Assembly (NCBI RefSeq): GCF_000015205.1
Contig: NC_008701.1
Location: 1,429,436 to 1,493,435 of the forward strand
Length of the DNA: 64,000 bases
From: Pyrobaculum islandicum DSM 4184
GTDB taxonomy: Archaea; Thermoproteota; Thermoprotei; Thermoproteales; Thermoproteaceae
Direction: 5' to 3'
Made by a program: the position numbers and the translations under genes. Of the stretch, positions 16,973 to 24,526 are shown piece after piece. The stretch's first letter is position 1, and every line of letters starts with the position of its first letter. The notes beneath the pieces were generated by a model. That model ran no database searches. It saw only the letters and a program-made list of their open reading frames with translations, and had not been told where the DNA came from.

Positions 16973-17019
16973 GTATTACTACAGAAAATGTTTTTAAAAC
17001 CGTATCTCCTACGCGGCAC

Positions 17020-17466
17020 ATGCCGACTTTCAAACTAGTGCTTTCAGACCCCATCTCAGGCAAGGCCAGGCAGTTTGAGATAAAAGACCCACTGGCACAA
17101 CGCTTCATAGGGCTTAAGATAGGAGACGAACTAGACGGCTCTGTGTTAAAAGACTTCCTAGAGTTGCCGAAAGGCGCTAAGATTAGAATTACTGGCGGTA
17201 GTGGAATTGAGGGCGCGCCTATGCACCCCGGCGTGCCGGGACCTGTGAAAAGGTATATTCTAGCTGACGGGCCGCCGGGCTACTGGCCGCCGAAAAGAGG
17301 TATGCGAAAGAGGAAATTAGTGAGGGGCAACACGATATCCGACTCTATTGTACAAATAAACGCAGTAATTGTATATCCACAAGGCTATTCCGGACCCCCC
17401 GCCATACCGCTAGGAGCTAAGGAAATAGAAAAATTAACAAAAGCCAAAGAGGGGACACCGGCCTAA
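17020..17466 (+). CDS. rps6e: 30S ribosomal protein S6e
   Basis: 148 residues. TFKLVLSDPISGKARQFEI, then GLKIGDELDGS, ITGGSGIEGAPMHPGVPG and the basic RGMRKRKLVRGNTISDSIVQINA are the S6e signature. The eukaryal phosphorylated C-terminal extension is absent, as in other archaea. TATA (TTTTTAAAACC) about 25 nt before the ATG. Confidence 0.97.
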   Translation: MPTFKLVLSDPISGKARQFEIKDPLAQRFIGLKIGDELDGSVLKDFLELPKGAKIRITGGSGIEGAPMHPGVPGPVKRYILADGPPGYWPPKRGMRKRKLVRGNTISDSIVQINAVIVYPQGYSGPPAIPLGAKEIEKLTKAKEGTPA

Positions 17467-17469
17467 TAG

Positions 17470-17712
17470 CTATTTCACGATAGATTTAGCTATTATTAAA
17501 GTAGTTGTGCTCTTTATCTTTGGCATTTTTCTAATCTTCTCACTAATGAGTTTTCTCAAATTCTCAGCAGTATCTGTTGTAATTCTTATTACTAAGTCAT
17601 AAGGCCCATAAACAATCATAGCCTCTTTGACCTCTGGAATTTTTACTAAAGCCTCCATGACCTCGTCTTCTGCGCCTATTTCTGTGTTTATGAATACAAA
17701 CGCCTCAACCAT
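17470..17712 (-). CDS. stand-alone Lrp/AsnC ligand-binding (RAM) domain protein
   Basis: 80 residues with the ACT-like RAM fold (MVEAFVFINTEIG, IPEVKEAMIVYGPYDLVIRI, IKSTTTLIIAKSI) and no helix-turn-helix. Such SARD/RAM proteins form ring oligomers that bind amino acids and may pair with full-length Lrp regulators. A full HTH-RAM protein is encoded at 57.9 kb. Convergent with rps6e, 3 nt apart. Confidence 0.85.
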   Translation of the reverse strand: MVEAFVFINTEIGAEDEVMEALVKIPEVKEAMIVYGPYDLVIRITTDTAENLRKLISEKIRKMPKIKSTTTLIIAKSIVK

Positions 17713-17791
17713 AACTAAAAGTCTTTATCACTATTTAAACATTTAGAATTAAGCTTTAAGCGAGTGTCTAGTAAATGTACAAAGTTTAGGT

Positions 17792-17911
17792 TGGTGCCCC
17801 GGCCGGGATTTGAACCCGGGTCACGGGCTCGACTGGCCTAACCCTGCGGTTATGAGGCCCGCATCCTTGACCGGGCTAGACTACCGGCTGGGGTAGCCGG
17901 CTGGCTACGGC
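17792..17911 (-). tRNA. tRNA(CAU) with two introns, probably elongator Met
   Basis: On the minus strand the 3' half ends CCGGG-TTCAAAT-CCCGG-CCGGGGC-A-CCA. The 5' acceptor strand GCCCCGG appears only after removing 21 nt (17888-17908), whose GTAGCC/GGCTAC ends form a hairpin: an intron at position 3/4. A second 21-nt intron (17830-17850) sits at the canonical 37/38 site, restoring the stem CGGGC/GCCCG around CTCATAA. The mature RNA is 78 nt with an encoded CCA. The stem lacks the three G-C pairs of the initiator. tRNA-Ile with modified CAU cannot be fully excluded. Confidence 0.9.
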
Positions 17912-18074
17912 CCCCTCCACCGCCAGGGCGCCTTCAATTACCAAATTGTTTTAAAAATTTTTCTTCTTTAACCTGATAAAGAATTCTCCGGTTAAACAAG
18001 TCGCCTAGACCTCTAGGTTTCTTAACTGGAGGTTTGTTCAGAAAATGTTATTAAGGAAAAATGAATCATATTAA

Positions 18075-18875
18075 ATGCAGATTATAACTAAATACCTAGA
18101 GAAGGTACCTCTACTAACTACATACATCCTTAACCTTGGCGATGTCAAGGTAGTGATAGACCCCGGTCCTGCATCACTACACTCCCCGCTTGACGTTGAT
18201 GCAGTTTTATGCACACATATACACTTAGACCACTGTGGCTCAGCAGGTCATATAAACTCACCTGTTTATGTACATGAGAGGTATACTAAGTATGTAACAG
18301 AGCCGCTCAAACTTTATGAGGCGAGCAAAACTGTATTAGGTATTTTTGCAGAAAAATTCGGAGCCCCTCTCCCAAGTAGACAGGTAGTTGGCGTCAGAGA
18401 TCAGACAAGACTTTTTGACGTAATTGATGTAATATATACGCCGGGACATGCTCCACATCATGTCGTGTATTATGAGAGAGATAATAAAACTCTATTTATA
18501 GGCGATGGCGGGGGAGTATATATACCAGAGTTGGGGGTTATCGTTCCCACAACGCCGCCCCCCTTTAAACTTGATATTTATCTCCAATCTTTACACAAGA
18601 TAAAGTCGCTAGATGTTGATACAGTGTGCTTCCCCCATTATTCATGTACACGTAATATAGAAATCCTTAAGGTACATGAACAACAGATAAGAAGTTGGGC
18701 AGAAACTCTAAAAGATGTTGATATGCCAATAGATGAGGCGTTAAGGCTTTTAGCTAGAGTAGATGAAAATGTAGCAAAGATCTTGACGGTCGGCGGTTTC
18801 TACGCCGAATTTTATCTAAAAATTAGTGTGTTGGGCTTCTTAGATTATTTAAAATCTCAGAGAGCCGCTTCGTAA
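18075..18875 (+). CDS. MBL-fold metallo-hydrolase
   Basis: 266 residues of the metallo-beta-lactamase fold: HIHLDHCG (the HxHxDH dinuclear metal motif, near 45-52), TPGHAPHHVVYYE, GDGGG and FPHYSC for the later ligands. Glyoxalase-like or generic thioesterase activity is possible. The C-terminal 70 residues are helical. ATG follows an AT-rich promoter; it ends 19 nt inside the convergent amidase gene. Confidence 0.82.
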   Translation: MQIITKYLEKVPLLTTYILNLGDVKVVIDPGPASLHSPLDVDAVLCTHIHLDHCGSAGHINSPVYVHERYTKYVTEPLKLYEASKTVLGIFAEKFGAPLPSRQVVGVRDQTRLFDVIDVIYTPGHAPHHVVYYERDNKTLFIGDGGGVYIPELGVIVPTTPPPFKLDIYLQSLHKIKSLDVDTVCFPHYSCTRNIEILKVHEQQIRSWAETLKDVDMPIDEALRLLARVDENVAKILTVGGFYAEFYLKISVLGFLDYLKSQRAAS

Positions 18876-20062
18876 GCTTCGGCTATTGCTAGTAAAGTAT
18901 CTTCGTCTCTAGCCGCCACTTGAAGGCCCACAGGAAGGCTGGAAGTGGCTGGCGCCGGTACTGAAATAGCCGGATGGCCTGTTAGGTTAAAAATCTCCGT
19001 ATACGCGAGTAGTTTACGTCTCATTGTAATACTATCAGCTTGTTCTATAGGTACAGCCTCTATGGCTGTGGTTGGCGTAACTACTACATCGTATTTTTTA
19101 AATAGTATATTGAAGTATTGTGTGGCTTCCTCTTTTATCCTCTTTGCAACTATGTAAGCAACTGAGGGAAGAGCAACGCCGACACCTAATAAAGTCGCCA
19201 CGTCGCGGCCCATATGTTCGCCTACGCTTCTCAAATAGTCATAGTAGTTGGCGGCGGCTTCGGATAGCAATAACGCAGCTCTAGCAGCCGAATATTTAGT
19301 AGAGTCTAGAAAAACTTCATCTCTAAAACCTCCTATATTCTCTAAAACCTCTACAGCTTTCCAAAATGCCTTCTCTACATATCTAGAAGGTTCTGTAATA
19401 CCCATTAGTACCGCAAATCTAAATCTCTTAGGCGGCGAGAGATCTCGAGGTGCCCATCCCACAGCCGATAGTATATTTACAAGTTCTTTTACACTTCTTG
19501 CAATAAAACCGACGTGGTCTAAACTTTGTGAAAGGGGGTATATGCCGTCCATCGGAATTTTTCCATAGGGCGGCTTGTATCCGACAACACCGCATAGCGC
19601 AGCTGGTATTCTAACTGAGCCGCCTGTATCTGTGCCAATGCCTAGGTCTGCTACGCCTATGGCAACAGCGCCTGCACTACCTCCACTAGATCCGCCAGTT
19701 ATTCGAGAGGGGTCGTGGGGATTTCGCGTCGGCCCAAAATGGGGGTTTATATTCGTAACGCCAAGGGCGAGCTCGTGCATGTTTGTTTTCCCTAGCACAA
19801 CCGCGCCTTCTGCCATAAGACGTCTTACGACTGCCGCTGTTTTATCAGATATTTTCTTCATATATGGCGCTCCGTTTGTAATAGGCATGCCCATAACTTC
19901 TATGTTGTCTTTTACCGCAAGCGTCATGCCACACAGCGCCCCACACCTCCCAGCCCGCTTAAGAAATTCCACCTCTTCAACAACTTTCTCATTTAGGTAA
20001 AGGAAATAGTTTAAATCGGCATGTCTCTTAGCCTCTTCTATCTTCTTTTCAATTTCGCTCAT
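18857..20062 (-). CDS. gatA: amidase-signature protein, probable GatA
   Basis: 401 residues with the amidase triad: Lys51 (VKDN), Ser125 in GGSSGGSAG and Ser149 in GTDTGGSVR. GatA is the glutaminase and transfer subunit that amidates Asp-tRNA(Asn) or Glu-tRNA(Gln). It is shorter than bacterial GatA (about 480) and gatB is not in the window, so another amidase is possible. The ATG overlaps the stop of a 41-codon ORF (ATGA), the position gatC often holds. Confidence 0.82.
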   Translation of the reverse strand: MSEIEKKIEEAKRHADLNYFLYLNEKVVEEVEFLKRAGRCGALCGMTLAVKDNIEVMGMPITNGAPYMKKISDKTAAVVRRLMAEGAVVLGKTNMHELALGVTNINPHFGPTRNPHDPSRITGGSSGGSAGAVAIGVADLGIGTDTGGSVRIPAALCGVVGYKPPYGKIPMDGIYPLSQSLDHVGFIARSVKELVNILSAVGWAPRDLSPPKRFRFAVLMGITEPSRYVEKAFWKAVEVLENIGGFRDEVFLDSTKYSAARAALLLSEAAANYYDYLRSVGEHMGRDVATLLGVGVALPSVAYIVAKRIKEEATQYFNILFKKYDVVVTPTTAIEAVPIEQADSITMRRKLLAYTEIFNLTGHPAISVPAPATSSLPVGLQVAARDEDTLLAIAEAYEAAL

Positions 20063-20184
20063 ACAAGCCCCAAGCCCTTTAATATTCTCTCAACTTGTCT
20101 CTTAACTTCCTCTACATTGATAGTGGGTACTTTAAGTTCTTTTAGTAGGATCTCGATATAATCCATAGCCGTATTATTCGACAT
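20059..20184 (-). CDS. 41-residue ORF in the gatC position
   Basis: It reads MSNNTAMDYIEILLKELK, then about 23 residues ending RQVERILKGLGLV. It overlaps translin at its start and gatA at its stop by ATGA, so it is read in series with both. GatC wraps around GatA with two helices and an extended linker, normally about 90 residues; this could be a reduced GatC keeping one or two helices. That role is inferred from position only. The true start could be Met7. Confidence 0.5.
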   Translation of the reverse strand: MSNNTAMDYIEILLKELKVPTINVEEVKRQVERILKGLGLV

Positions 20185-20752
20185 CGCTCGTCTGTCTACA
20201 CGTAGTAGCGTAAAATAGCTTTTCTGAAATCCAATTGGCTTGAGAGCCTACATAATCTACTTTTTTCCGCAACTCATAATCACGCGGCTCAAGCGCTAGG
20301 AGATCGAGGTAGAGGCTTTCTACAGCGTCTTTAAGTCTCTTCGCCCCCTCTATGTTTTTCTTTAACAACTCCTCCGTAGCGGATCTGCCCAACTCCCCTG
20401 CCACGTCTGCCACACCCATAAGGTATGTATATACATCAACGCCTAGCTCCTCTTTAGTGGGAAACCTACCCTCTTTAATGAATAAGTACAATGTGATTGC
20501 CTCAACATACTCTTGTAGTCCAGTTGCGGCGTTATTATAAAACATGGGCCATTCGTTAATTAATTTCTTCAACTTGGCAACAACATTCTCCATCTCACGT
20601 ATAGCTTTTTCTGCTGAGACAAAATCTCTCCTAATTACGGAGTAGACTACAGCCTTAGAAAGCCGCGCAACTTTAATCGACGTCTGTATTACCTCGTCTT
20701 TCGCTTGTTCATATTGCCTTAATTCGTCGTATAAAGATTTGTTCTCTAACAC
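20174..20752 (-). CDS. translin-family protein
   Basis: 192 residues, all-helical: KVARLSKAVVYSVIRRDFVSAEKAI near the start, then LQEYVEAITLYLFIKEGRFPTKEELGVDVYTYLMGVADVAGELGR, the core translin/TRAX pattern. Archaeal translins form octamers that bind single-stranded RNA, and some are RNases acting on tRNA fragments. The gene leads an operon with the mini-ORF and gatA, which hints at a link to tRNA metabolism (inference). Confidence 0.82.
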   Translation of the reverse strand: MLENKSLYDELRQYEQAKDEVIQTSIKVARLSKAVVYSVIRRDFVSAEKAIREMENVVAKLKKLINEWPMFYNNAATGLQEYVEAITLYLFIKEGRFPTKEELGVDVYTYLMGVADVAGELGRSATEELLKKNIEGAKRLKDAVESLYLDLLALEPRDYELRKKVDYVGSQANWISEKLFYATTCRQTSDVE

Positions 20753-20783
20753 AGTCGCGTTAGAGATGCAATATATAAACTAT

Positions 20784-21641
20784 CTAGGCGATCCAAGCAA
20801 AAACCACCAGGGGATATAGAAGTAATATTGGAAACGGTAACGCGGGGCCGTAACCCCATCTTTTTAGAAATATCTTGACAGTTAGCAAAAGCCCTAGGTA
20901 TATCAACGCCGCTCCTAGACCTAACGCTATAATAAATACCGCTCTTCCGTATTGTAGAAATCTCATGGCGATAAATGAAAGCGCCATGGAGTATACTACG
21001 AAATCCCCTACGCCAAGCGAAAGGTTGTCGAGTCTAACAACAAAGCCAAATAGGGGGTTGTCGGCCTTTCTCCCAGGCGTATTGACGGCGCCGTCTCTTA
21101 ACTTCTGCACTATTCTGCCAAGAAGACCTTTGTTTACCATCAAGTAGTCGTAGATGGGTAGTGCGGTCAACAGAGCGACTATGGTTGTGGTTGGTAAAAG
21201 CCAAACAAACATAACTCCTGCAAGAGATCCGAGAAATCCAAGTAGAAGATCTCCTCTTCTCTTATGAATTAGATATACTGTAAAAATTCCGAATAGTAGG
21301 GAGGCCCACATTAGTCTAACTGCATTTACCTCATCTAGGAGGTTATTCCAATAGTATAGAATTACGTAAAACTGGAACACGCCAGTCGAAAGAACAAACC
21401 ATATAATCGACAAGAGGAGTTTTAGTAATCTTCTACGTGGGAGAATTACATATATGAGTATAGTCGCCATTATGAGAAGGGCAAAGAATATAAAAGCGTT
21501 GTATAGAGTAGTTTGGTTATCCTCTGCGTTTACATATGGGGAGATCTCCACCGGCGGGCTCTCTATTCTGCCGTGAAGTATAGTAGGTGCTACGCCTATA
21601 AACACTGCTATAACCACGAGAAGCAACGCTGAAAGCACCAC
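20784..21641 (-). CDS. presenilin / signal-peptide-peptidase-like aspartyl protease
   Basis: 285 residues, about nine membrane helices. The intramembrane catalytic motifs of family A22 are present: YD (Asp165 in ALPIYDYL), GVGD (210-213) and PALPF (266-270). Archaeal homologues cleave transmembrane peptides within the bilayer. GTG starts at 21641 or 21638; an AT-rich TATA (ATATTAATA, about 21655-21665) lies just upstream. Confidence 0.85.
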   Translation of the reverse strand: MVLSALLLVVIAVFIGVAPTILHGRIESPPVEISPYVNAEDNQTTLYNAFIFFALLIMATILIYVILPRRRLLKLLLSIIWFVLSTGVFQFYVILYYWNNLLDEVNAVRLMWASLLFGIFTVYLIHKRRGDLLLGFLGSLAGVMFVWLLPTTTIVALLTALPIYDYLMVNKGLLGRIVQKLRDGAVNTPGRKADNPLFGFVVRLDNLSLGVGDFVVYSMALSFIAMRFLQYGRAVFIIALGLGAALIYLGLLLTVKIFLKRWGYGPALPFPILLLYPLVVFAWIA

Positions 21642-21662
21642 TATATGTCGTGGATTATTAAT

Positions 21663-21863
21663 ATGTTTTTAGACGGCGCTACGCAAAAATTTTTTAAGTT
21701 GGACTCTCGGCGTCTTATGCGGACGCTTTTAGAAAAGCTAGGGCCTCTCGCGAAAATTCTGGCAGAAATGGGTATAGACCCGCACCTACCCGTCTACTTA
21801 CTAACGCCACGTATATTCACTATAGCGCCTAAGCTTGTGAATAAATTAGCAGACGCGTCATAG
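21663..21863 (+). CDS. small hypothetical protein
   Basis: About 66 residues: MFLDGATQKFFKLD, then helical RRLMRTLLEKLGPLAKILAEMG and a hydrophobic end. An in-frame ATG at 21645 exists, but the only TATA-like sequence (CTATATG, 21641-21647) is at the right distance from 21663. It diverges from the presenilin-like gene with nearly overlapping promoters. Function unknown. Confidence 0.5.
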   Translation: MFLDGATQKFFKLDSRRLMRTLLEKLGPLAKILAEMGIDPHLPVYLLTPRIFTIAPKLVNKLADAS

Positions 21864-21887
21864 TTTAAAGCTTTTATTTCTTAACTA

Positions 21888-21943
21888 GCGGTGATGAAGA
21901 ACTCGGGTCTGCGGATTTTGAAGAAGACATAGGCCGCTGAATG
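21888..21943 (+). ncRNA. C/D box sRNA
   Basis: Box C GTGATGA (21891-21897), an 11-nt guide (21898-21908), D' variant CTGC (21909-21912), spacer, C' TTGAAGA (21918-21924), a 12-nt guide AGACATAGGCCG (21925-21936) and box D CTGA (21937-21940). A TATA (AGTTTAAAG, 21862-21870) is 25 nt upstream of the expected start. Targets were not identified. Confidence 0.8.
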
Positions 21944-21989
21944 TTTTACACAATATATAGCGTAGCTATCTAAGTTTTATCTCAAACAG

Positions 21990-22120
21990 TACCCATGAAG
22001 TAAAGTATGGCTACAAGACAAGCCACGCCATTTAGAGTGTGGAGAGATTATAGGCTAGTTCATTGACGTCGGCAAGAGGCGGCCGTCGAAGTCCTGGCAG
22101 TGATAACTTTTAGAGAGGCC
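21990..22120 (+). pseudogene. possible degenerate gene fragment
   Basis: One plus-strand frame reads MATRQATPFRVWRDYRLVH, a TGA, then RRQEAAVEVLAVITFREAV and a stop. It looks like a short coding remnant broken by one stop, with no family recognised. The rest of the 180-nt stretch shows nothing else. Weak evidence. Confidence 0.25.
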
Positions 22121-22121
22121 G

Positions 22122-23084
22122 TTATCTTAGTAATGCGTTGATTAGTCTAATTCCTTGTCTAGGCCTTTTGGCCAGTGCTATAAAGAGGGTTTTTGCGCCT
22201 AAGTTCTCCTCTATGAATTCTCTCAATATAGAATCCTCTATGAATTCAATAGGCGTGCGCCCCTTGGCTAATAACCTCTGGGCTAGTCTAAGTATCCTCT
22301 TTTGAAACTCCACCTGTCTAATTATTCTCCAGACTGCGCGGCGGTAGTTCCTCAGCGGATGTCTTGTCCCTAGCGCCTTGGCTAACTCTATTGCGGAAAT
22401 TATGCCAGGTCTTATGCCCTCGCCTGTAAGAGGGTATATAAGCCCTGCGGCTTCGCCTATTCTGAAGCTTTCTCCATCATATAGCGTAATCTGCGGTACT
22501 ATTGTAAGGGGGGCGGCTCTTATATCTATAACTCTACCCCCGCCCAACCACTTCTCTATAAACTCATAAATATATGGCACTGGGTTACTAACGCCGATAA
22601 ATCCAGCGCCTATATTATAAACCCCGCCGTGTGGAAAAACCCAGTAGAAACCTATGGAGTCTTGTGGAAATATAAAGTAGGCTGTCTCGTCTTCGAGTTT
22701 TATGCCCTCTATGTAGGCTCTGGCAACATAGATTTTTTCACCAATGCTCTGATAGGGGCCGCCTGCCTTTACTAAAACCTCGGGCGTTTCTCCAGCTAAA
22801 TTTTCGCCTCGCATAGACTCTACCCAAGCTTTTTTATTTACTATATACCACCTAGGCTTTAGATATGTCACCTCTCCAACTTCTTTACGCCAGAGGTAGA
22901 ATTTGAACCGACGCACTTTGTCAACTACAAACTCTGGATCGACAAGCGGAGTTTCCACAGGCACAGCCTCGCCACACGCCTTGAAATATTGTCTAGATAA
23001 TTCTACACCTACTGCCCTACTATATGTCTTTAAAAAGGCAGAGCCAGAGGGGCCTAGCCCAACTACTTTTACAACTGGCTTCAT
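22122..23084 (-). CDS. geranylgeranyl reductase-like FAD protein
   Basis: 320 residues of the archaeal geranylgeranyl reductase group. VVGLGPSGSAFLKTY is the FAD dinucleotide loop, GIGAGF- and GEAAGLIYPLTGEGIRPGI is the conserved second FAD motif. Members saturate the isoprenoid chains of ether lipids; others act on other polyprenyl substrates. ATG overlaps the stop of the CBS gene, so they are co-translated. Confidence 0.8.
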   Translation of the reverse strand: MKPVVKVVGLGPSGSAFLKTYSRAVGVELSRQYFKACGEAVPVETPLVDPEFVVDKVRRFKFYLWRKEVGEVTYLKPRWYIVNKKAWVESMRGENLAGETPEVLVKAGGPYQSIGEKIYVARAYIEGIKLEDETAYFIFPQDSIGFYWVFPHGGVYNIGAGFIGVSNPVPYIYEFIEKWLGGGRVIDIRAAPLTIVPQITLYDGESFRIGEAAGLIYPLTGEGIRPGIISAIELAKALGTRHPLRNYRRAVWRIIRQVEFQKRILRLAQRLLAKGRTPIEFIEDSILREFIEENLGAKTLFIALAKRPRQGIRLINALLR

Positions 23085-23509
23085 TAAGTAGACATTCCAG
23101 GCTCAAAAGTCCAGTCGTAATATTCTGCAAGTTCCTTCAATGCATTTTCCTCCTTGATTAAATCTCTAATAGAAAACACGCCATAGAGTCTACCGTCTTT
23201 AGTGACCACTAGATGTCTAATCCCATATTTTACAAACGCCTCTGCGGCTTTAGCGACGTTTTCATTTGCCTCAAGAGAAATCACGTTTTTTGAGGCTATG
23301 GTTTCACACGGCATGTCTAGATCTATCTCATGTGCCACAGCTCTGACAATATCACGTTCGGAGACCACACCGACTACTCTATAGGGGTCGCTGGGGTCTA
23401 CAAGCACAACTAGGCCGACCTTCCTCTGCGCCATTAATTTAGCCACCTCTCTTATTGATGTAGACGGAAAAGCCTTAATTACGTCTGTCTTGGCAAAACT
23501 TCCGAGCAT
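23084..23509 (-). CDS. two-CBS-domain protein
   Basis: 141 residues, two tandem CBS motifs (about 8-62: IREVAKLMAQRKVGLVVLVD...VVGVVSERDIVRAV; about 73-122: VAKAAEAFVKYGIRHLVVTKDGRLYGVFSIRDLI) forming one Bateman module that senses adenosine ligands or AdoMet. A short acidic C-terminal tail follows. It has its own TATA (AATTTTTTAACT, about 23529-23540) and is coupled to the following reductase, which it may regulate. Confidence 0.88.
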   Translation of the reverse strand: MLGSFAKTDVIKAFPSTSIREVAKLMAQRKVGLVVLVDPSDPYRVVGVVSERDIVRAVAHEIDLDMPCETIASKNVISLEANENVAKAAEAFVKYGIRHLVVTKDGRLYGVFSIRDLIKEENALKELAEYYDWTFEPGMST

Positions 23510-23539
23510 ACATTTTATGTTTCTCCAGAGTTAAAAAAA

Positions 23540-23719
23540 TTAGCTAGGCGGCAATTTCATTATCACCTTCCTAATAGTTTTTCCATCTGGTAGTTTAAAG
23601 AGGGCTATGACGACACCTGGTTTGCCAGGGGGCTGGAGAACCCATGCTTTAACTGGCTTTAGCCGGTATTTTCTCCCGCCGTATTCCACTTCGTATTCAC
23701 GATCTAAGACCTCTTCCAT
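23540..23719 (-). CDS. 59-residue hypothetical protein
   Basis: ATG at 23719, 25 nt after a TATA (CTTTATATC). It begins [20 protein letters not shown] and ends [12 protein letters not shown]: a small beta-rich, basic protein with a central [18 protein letters not shown] strand pair. Codon use is normal. It precedes the CBS gene on the same strand. No family recognised, but the promoter and composition are convincing. Confidence 0.6.
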
Positions 23720-23754
23720 ACGTCAACTGCCATCTCTAGATATAAAGTTACAAC

Positions 23755-23985
23755 CGAAAGTCTCGCCCTTTAGGACGGGGATGAGTTTAAGCTAGTAAAC
23801 GTATTTTTCCATAGCAGAACAGTGAAGAAAAAGGCAAACAGCGGCGTATTCCAGATGGCGGGCAAGTCAACACGTAAGACTGCCCCAGCAGGGGGACGCC
23901 CCGGCGCGATACCCGCTCATTAACCCCAAAGAGGGACAACACCCGAGACCCCCATAGTGGAAATCCCGCCCTTTAGGGCGGGGAG
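23755..23985 (+). mobile_element. deleted TnpB (IS605-type) element, ends only
   Basis: The left end CTCGCCCTTTAGGACGGGGATG.GTTTAAGCT matches the left end of the 59.1 kb element almost base for base. The right end CGAGACCCCCATAGTGGAAA followed by a CCCGCCCTTTAGGGCGGGG hairpin and GGGTCAT matches its right end. About 100 nt of scrambled tnpB sequence remain between. It is an internally deleted, non-autonomous relic. Confidence 0.7.
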
Positions 23986-23990
23986 GCGGG

Positions 23991-24410
23991 TCATTCTGTT
24001 TCTATAACGACGTCGGCTTCTACATCAGCTGGCTGATATATAGATTCTAATAATTCGCCAATGGGGCCTTTTATGTTTATTATAAACATTTTTTGTACGT
24101 AACGTCTGGCGTTAGAGATCGGCGTGCCTAAACACGCAACTCCTATGTCAAACGGCCCAAATTCTCTAGATACATCCTCCGCAGTCCAACTGCCCTCTAG
24201 CATAATCAACGCCACTCTATCTGAGAGAGATGCTACCTGATCTATAAGCGTTGAACCTTCAAAAGGCCCGACGATAACTAGATAGGGCGCTATGAATAAC
24301 ACATCGCCATGCCAACCACATGGATATGTAAATACCAACGCCCTATTTGGAGAGTATTGCATAATTTTCTCAAGGGCATAAGCCCGTTGTCTCTGGAGAA
24401 GTATAGTCAT
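23991..24410 (-). CDS. hypothetical protein, 139 residues
   Basis: An alpha/beta protein (MTILLQRQRAYALEKI..., GDVLFIAPYLVIVGPFEG, GPFDIGVACLGTPI) with no motif recognised. Its stop codon lies in the GTCAT end of the relic insertion, so its C-terminus may have been reset by the insertion. TATA (ACTATAAAGCTC) 25 nt before the ATG. Confidence 0.55.
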   Translation of the reverse strand: MTILLQRQRAYALEKIMQYSPNRALVFTYPCGWHGDVLFIAPYLVIVGPFEGSTLIDQVASLSDRVALIMLEGSWTAEDVSREFGPFDIGVACLGTPISNARRYVQKMFIINIKGPIGELLESIYQPADVEADVVIETE

Positions 24411-24526
24411 AGCCCGGTAGAGCTTTATAGTCTTTTCATCACGCCACTCCTTTGAATATAATATTCAGCTTTCTCACAAATCCCATTAGTACTAAAGCTT
24501 TATAATCATAAGCCACAACATTATAC

